Assembly (NCBI GenBank): GCA_031275955.1
Contig: JAISNZ010000222.1
Coordinates: 1 to 6,850, forward strand
From: Desulfovibrio sp.
GTDB taxonomy: Bacteria; Desulfobacterota; Desulfovibrionia; Desulfovibrionales; Desulfovibrionaceae
Direction: 5' to 3'
Length of the DNA: 6,850 nucleotides
The notes below the pieces were generated by a model. The model searched no databases. It saw only the letters and a program-made list of their open reading frames with translations, and was not told the origin of the DNA. Made by a program: the position numbers and the translations under genes. How positions within the stretch are numbered: the stretch's first letter is position 1; each line of letters starts with the position of its first letter. Below, in pieces: positions 4,663 through 6,850 of the stretch.

Positions 4663-6726
4663 ATGGCAGACATCCGCAAACAGAGAACTTACGCGCTGGT
4701 CGGCACCGGGGGTTGCGGCAAGACGACCCTTGCGGAGATGCTGCTCTTGCGGGCGGGAGTCATTTCCCGTCTGGGCAAAACGGAAGAGGGCAACACGACC
4801 CTTGACTCTGAACCGGAGGAAGTCAAGCGCCGGGGCAGCGTCCAGCCCGGTTTCGCGACCTTCGCCAGGGGAGAGGCCCGGCACTTTCTGGTGGATCTGC
4901 CCGGCGACGGCAACTTTGTGGGCGACATCGACATGATCCTGGCCGGCGTGGACGCCGCCGTCTTTGTGATTGACGCCGTGGACGGGGTGCGCCCCTTGAC
5001 CAAGCGCCTCTGGGCCGCCGTGCGCAAGGCGGGCCTGCCGGCCCTGTGCGCCGTCACCAAGGTGGACCGGGACCGTTCCGACTTTTACGCGGCTCTCGCC
5101 GGCCTGTCCTCCATCCTGGGCGTCCGGCCTGTCCTGCTCTACGCCCCCCTGGGCGAACATGAGAACTTCCGGGGCCTCGCCGATGTCCTGGCGGGAACGG
5201 CCCTGATCTTTGACTCTGACGGAGGCGCGGCCCCCGGCGATATTCCCCCGGATCTGGCCGAAGAGATGGCCTCTTTGCGGGAGGCAGGGGTGGAGAACAT
5301 CGCCGAATGCGACGACGCCCTTATGGAAAACTATCTGGAAAACGGCGAACTGACGCCGGAAGAAAGGGAAAGCGGCCTGCGCAAGGGCGTTCTTTCCGGA
5401 CAGCTTGTGCCGGTCCTGGCGGTCGCCGGACTGGAAAACAAAGGCGCCGGCCCCCTGCTGGACGCCATTGAGCGCCTTCTGCCCTCCGGCCTTGACCATC
5501 CGCCCTTCCAGGGAGAAGACGGCCAAACCCTGGCCCCGGCGGAAAGCGGACCGGCCGCCTGTTTCATCCTGAAAACCGTGGTGGACCCCTTCGCCGGCCA
5601 GCTCACCGTGGCCCGCGTGCTTTCCGGCTCCATCAGCAGCGATTCCTCCCTGAAGAACATGACCTCCGGCGACAGCGAACGCCTGGGCACCCCCATCCTA
5701 CTGCTGGGGAAAAATCAGACCCCTGTCAAGGAGAGCATGGGACCGGGCAGCATCGTGGCCCTGGCCAAACTGAAGAACACCCGCACGGGCGACACCCTCT
5801 CCGAGGAAAAACTCGGCTTTGCCCTCAAGAAACCCGAACTGCCCCCGCAACTCATCTCCTACGCCCTGGCGCCCAAGGAAAAGGGGGATGAAGACAAGGT
5901 CTTTGCCGCCGTGCAGCGCCTTCTGGACGAGGACATCACCCTGAAGCTGGCCCGGGACGAGGAAACCGGCGACATCCTGGTTTCCGGCATGGGCCAGCTG
6001 CATATCGAGACCACGGTGGAAAAGGCCAAACGCCGCTACAAGGTGGAGATCATCCTCAAGACCCCCAAGGTGCCCTACCGGGAAACCATCCGGGGCAAGG
6101 CCCAGGTGCAGGGCCGCCACAAGAAGCAGAGCGGCGGACGCGGCCAGTTCGGCGATTGTTGGGTGGAATTCGAGCCGCTTGGGCGCGGCGAGGGCTATGT
6201 CTTCGAGGACGGCATTGTGGGCGGCGTGGTCCCCCGCCAGTACATCCCGGCCGTGGACAAGGGCATCCAGGAAGCCTCCGCCCGCGGCGTCCTGGCCGGG
6301 TATCCCATGGTGGACTTCAAGGCCCGCCTCTATGACGGGAGCTACCATACGGTGGATTCCTCGGAAATGGCCTTCAAGGTCGCCGGCTCCCTGGCCTTCA
6401 AAAAGGCCATGGAAGCCTGCCGGCCGGCCTTGCTGGAGCCCATCGTCCTCCTGACCATCTCCATCCCGGACGAGAACATGGGCGATGTCATCGGAGATCT
6501 TTCCGGCCGCCGCGGCAAGATTTCCGGTTCGGATTCCGTGGCCGGCATCACCGAGATCAAGGCCCTGGTCCCCATGAACGAGGTGTTGCGCTATGCCCCG
6601 GATCTGCGCTCCATGACCGGAGGCCAGGGCAGCTTCACCATGGAGTTCTCCCACTACGAGGAAGCCCCGCCCCCCGTGTCCGAAAAGGTGGTGGAGGAAT
6701 ACAGGCGGCAGAGAAGCGGGGAATAG
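4663..6726 (+). CDS. Elongation factor G-like translational GTPase paralogue
   Basis: The 687-residue product has the five-domain order of EF-G. The G domain (about 1-280) starts with P-loop GTGGCGKT (14-21). Domain II spans about 298-385, domain III about 395-470 (GMGQLHIE at 442-449), domain IV about 471-590 with YPMVDFKARLYDGSYHTVDSSEMAF, and domain V about 591-665 (EPIVLLTISIPDENMGDVIGDLSGRRG). EF-G moves tRNAs and mRNA through the ribosome; this divergent group (EF-G-like, often called EF-G2) has a less certain role and usually sits apart from the ribosomal-protein operon, as here. Several GTPase motifs deviate: DLPGD at 78-82 where DTPGH is expected, TKVD at 132-135 where NKxD is expected, and RGSVQ at 57-61 in switch I where RGITI is usual. 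GTP hydrolysis may therefore be slow, altered or lost. The start is well supported by AGGAG six bases before the ATG. It has its own promoter and a leader of about 96 nt. It is unlikely to be the housekeeping EF-G (FusA). Confidence 0.93.
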   Translation: MADIRKQRTYALVGTGGCGKTTLAEMLLLRAGVISRLGKTEEGNTTLDSEPEEVKRRGSVQPGFATFARGEARHFLVDLPGDGNFVGDIDMILAGVDAAVFVIDAVDGVRPLTKRLWAAVRKAGLPALCAVTKVDRDRSDFYAALAGLSSILGVRPVLLYAPLGEHENFRGLADVLAGTALIFDSDGGAAPGDIPPDLAEEMASLREAGVENIAECDDALMENYLENGELTPEERESGLRKGVLSGQLVPVLAVAGLENKGAGPLLDAIERLLPSGLDHPPFQGEDGQTLAPAESGPAACFILKTVVDPFAGQLTVARVLSGSISSDSSLKNMTSGDSERLGTPILLLGKNQTPVKESMGPGSIVALAKLKNTRTGDTLSEEKLGFALKKPELPPQLISYALAPKEKGDEDKVFAAVQRLLDEDITLKLARDEETGDILVSGMGQLHIETTVEKAKRRYKVEIILKTPKVPYRETIRGKAQVQGRHKKQSGGRGQFGDCWVEFEPLGRGEGYVFEDGIVGGVVPRQYIPAVDKGIQEASARGVLAGYPMVDFKARLYDGSYHTVDSSEMAFKVAGSLAFKKAMEACRPALLEPIVLLTISIPDENMGDVIGDLSGRRGKISGSDSVAGITEIKALVPMNEVLRYAPDLRSMTGGQGSFTMEFSHYEEAPPPVSEKVVEEYRRQRSGE

Positions 6727-6813
6727 CCTGACTGCCCGTTCAAATTGCAGATGCGGAAAAGATGCCCCCCGAACCCCCTCATTTCGTATTCCATTGAAAT
6801 ACTTAACGGGGGT

Positions 6814-6834
6814 GCAGGGGCATCATGCCCCTGC
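6814..6834. repeat. Strong intergenic palindrome after the EF-G-like gene
   Basis: The 124 bases after the EF-G-like stop hold no gene. GCAGGGGCA (6814-6822) and TGCCCCTGC (6826-6834) form a perfect 9-bp stem with a three-base loop. Upstream, GATGCCCC (6761-6768) can instead pair with GGGGCATC (6817-6824), with CCCCC and GGGGG inside that pairing, so the two folds compete. No U run follows on either strand, so it is a poor intrinsic terminator. G+C-rich palindromes like this are often dispersed intergenic repeats. The segment runs off the window in G-rich sequence, and its full extent is unknown. Confidence 0.5.
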
Positions 6835-6850
6835 TGGGGGAGTTTGAGGG

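Noticed and set aside
4645..6654. Long minus-strand ORFs (4645-5526 and 5698-6654) opposite the EF-G-like gene
   Set aside because: Both are mirror frames of an unambiguous EF-G-like gene with Gly/His/Gln-rich composition.
6814..6834. Rho-independent terminator for the EF-G-like gene
   Set aside because: The hairpin is strong but is followed by G-rich sequence, not a U run, on both strands.
1..6850. CRISPR array, toxin-antitoxin, restriction or other defence locus
   Set aside because: No spaced direct repeats and no protein with such motifs were found on either strand.

Overview
The window looks like a high-G+C deltaproteobacterial chromosome, most likely a Desulfovibrio relative. That is an inference from gene style, base composition and resemblance of the proteins; no search was run. 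It has a conserved right half (about 2190-6726) and a decayed, partly A+T-rich left half (1-2160) that looks like the scar of mobile-element activity at a tRNA-Gly gene.

Left half. Bases 1 to about 66 are A+T-rich and butt abruptly against G+C-rich coding sequence. That sequence is a 5'-truncated ABC exporter: TM3-TM4-like residues (frame of 24..353) are followed, after an apparent one-base frameshift, by TM5-TM6 and an intact ATPase domain (350..1510). A 233-base gap (1511-1743) then holds a 12-bp inverted repeat, about 190 bp end to end, enclosing a tiny unrecognised minus-strand ORF. Next come a complete tRNA-Gly(CCC) on the minus strand (1744-1818) and the C-terminal remnant of a tyrosine recombinase (1845-2156, minus). 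Both decayed genes contain a short in-frame tandem duplication (18 bp and 15 bp).

Right half. lysA (minus strand) encodes diaminopimelate decarboxylase, the last step of lysine synthesis, and ends at a probable terminator facing the integrase scar. Divergent from it are a SlyD/SlpA-like FKBP peptidyl-prolyl isomerase and, 12 nt downstream, a 131-aa protein of unknown function; the two probably form an operon. A good sigma70-type promoter overlaps the stop codon of the 131-aa gene and drives a 687-aa EF-G-like translational GTPase paralogue through a leader of about 100 nt. The last 124 bases hold a strong palindrome and no gene.

How the genes work together: lysA is a stand-alone biosynthetic gene. 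The PPIase, unknown protein and EF-G-like protein are co-directional and could share a loose theme of protein synthesis and folding, but the separate promoter argues against one tight operon. I found no CRISPR array, toxin-antitoxin pair or defence locus, and nothing I would call a new biological system. The most unusual items are the degenerate GTPase motifs of the EF-G-like protein and the layered decay around tRNA-Gly.
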